Assembly: GCA_003451935.1 (NCBI GenBank)
Contig: DMJA01000060.1
Span: forward strand, 1-5,708
Length of the DNA: 5,708 nucleotides
Direction of reading: 5' to 3'
Source: Verrucomicrobiota bacterium
Lineage (GTDB): Bacteria; Verrucomicrobiota; Kiritimatiellia; CAIQIC01; Lenti-01
Shown here one piece after another: positions 5,124 through 5,708 of this stretch. Every line of letters begins with the position of its first letter. Position 1 is the first letter of the stretch. The notes under the pieces are model-generated. The model did no database searches. It was not told the origin of the DNA and saw only the letters and a program-made list of their open reading frames with translations. The position numbers were made by a program, and so were the translations under genes.

Positions 5124-5708
5124 ATGTCGGTGCCCATCACGATCGAGAAGTTGACCAAGCGGTTCGGGGCGAAGACGGTGCTGAATGGCATCGATCTGCG
5201 GATTGCGGCGGGGGAGCTGTTTTTTCTGCTGGGGCCGTCGGGCTGCGGCAAGACGACCCTGCTGCGCGCCGTGGCCGGCCTGAACGAGCCCGATGAAGGG
5301 CGGATTTTGGCGGGCGAGCGCGATGTGACGCATCTGCCGCCGCACCAGCGCGACATGGGCATGGTCTTCCAGAGCTACGCCCTGTGGCCGCACATGACCC
5401 TGCGCGAAAACGTCGCTTTCGGCCTCGAAATGCGCGGCATCCAGAAGTCCAAGGCCGGTCCCCGCGTGATGCGCGCGCTGGACATGGTCAAGCTCGCCGA
5501 CCGCGCCGATTCCAAGCCCAACGAGCTTTCCGGCGGCCAGCAGCAGCGCGTCGCCCTGGCCCGCGCGCTGGTCATCGAGCCGCAATGCCTGCTGCTCGAC
5601 GAGCCGCTCTCCAATCTCGACGCCAAGCTGCGCCTCGAGATGCGCACGGAAATCCGCCGCATCTGCAAGGACGCCGGTTTGACCGCCATCTACGTCACCC
5701 ACGACCAG
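5124..5708 (+). CDS. ABC transporter ATP-binding subunit, MalK/PotA/FbpC type, 3' end cut by window edge
   Basis: The first 195 residues of an ATPase that would power solute import at the inner face of the cytoplasmic membrane. All nucleotide-binding motifs are intact: Walker A GPSGCGKTT (37-45), Q-loop Q83 in VFQSYALWPHMT, signature LSGGQQQR (135-142), Walker B LLLDEP (156-161) with E160, D-loop SNLD (163-166) and switch H193. The strings ALWPHMTLRENVAFGLEMR and DEPLSNLDAKLRLEMR are typical of the importer group that includes MalK, UgpC, PotA and FbpC. Those proteins are about 350 aa and carry a C-terminal regulatory (TOBE) domain, which would lie beyond the window. The substrate cannot be told from this part. 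The start is fixed by AAGGAG (5110-5115), 8 nt before the ATG. It follows nrdG by 80 nt on the same strand and is probably a separate unit, since nothing links it to nucleotide reduction. Confidence 0.93.
   Translation, partial: MSVPITIEKLTKRFGAKTVLNGIDLRIAAGELFFLLGPSGCGKTTLLRAVAGLNEPDEGRILAGERDVTHLPPHQRDMGMVFQSYALWPHMTLRENVAFGLEMRGIQKSKAGPRVMRALDMVKLADRADSKPNELSGGQQQRVALARALVIEPQCLLLDEPLSNLDAKLRLEMRTEIRRICKDAGLTAIYVTHDQ

Noticed and set aside
1..5708. CRISPR array, tRNA or rRNA gene, insertion sequence, phage or defence genes
   Set aside because: No spaced repeats, cloverleaf-like sequence, transposase motifs or terminal repeats were seen. All coding space is explained by five genes.

Overview
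The window reads as a GC-rich chromosomal segment of a bacterium that can make deoxynucleotides without oxygen. It is organised around a compact anaerobic (class III) ribonucleotide reductase operon, nrdD - redoxin - nrdG2, at 1187-5043 on the + strand. A divergent gene for a secreted protein, cut by the left edge, lies on the - strand. An ABC transporter ATPase gene, cut by the right edge, follows on the + strand. The Sec signal peptide on the left gene and the strong codon-position GC bias are compatible with a Gram-negative anaerobe or facultative anaerobe. A PVC-type lineage (Kiritimatiellota or Lentisphaerota-like) is my guess, at low confidence and from general style only.

Layout. (1) 1-697, - strand: exported protein with one NTF2-like domain and the start of what looks like a second. 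It has a plausible promoter at 760-788, a 12-bp palindrome sitting across the spacer and -10, and a hairpin at the predicted extreme 5' end of its mRNA. (2) 698-1186: divergent intergenic region. Its middle (about 790-990) shows nothing I can name. Its right part holds two NrdR-box-like sites 32 bp apart around a perfect TTGACA, then a long leader with a 16-bp hairpin before the nrdD ribosome binding site. (3) 1187-3922: nrdD, 911 aa, with ATP cone, a second cone-like segment, the glycyl radical core, a zinc Cys4 site and the radical glycine G865. (4) 3926-4324: a glutaredoxin/thioredoxin-like protein with CDKC. (5) 4339-5043: NrdG2-type radical SAM activase. (6) 5124-5708: MalK/PotA-type ABC ATPase with its own ribosome binding site, 3' end missing.

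How the parts fit. The activase uses its 4Fe-4S cluster and S-adenosylmethionine to place a radical on G865 of NrdD. NrdD then reduces ribonucleoside triphosphates. The redoxin encoded between the two is the obvious candidate electron donor, as in the thioredoxin- and NrdH-dependent class III enzymes and unlike the formate-dependent E. coli enzyme. The paired NrdR-like boxes suggest repression by NrdR when deoxynucleotides are plentiful. I see no wholly new system. The most notable points are the boxes, the leader hairpin, the redoxin gene in the operon and the unusual extra segments in NrdD and the redoxin.
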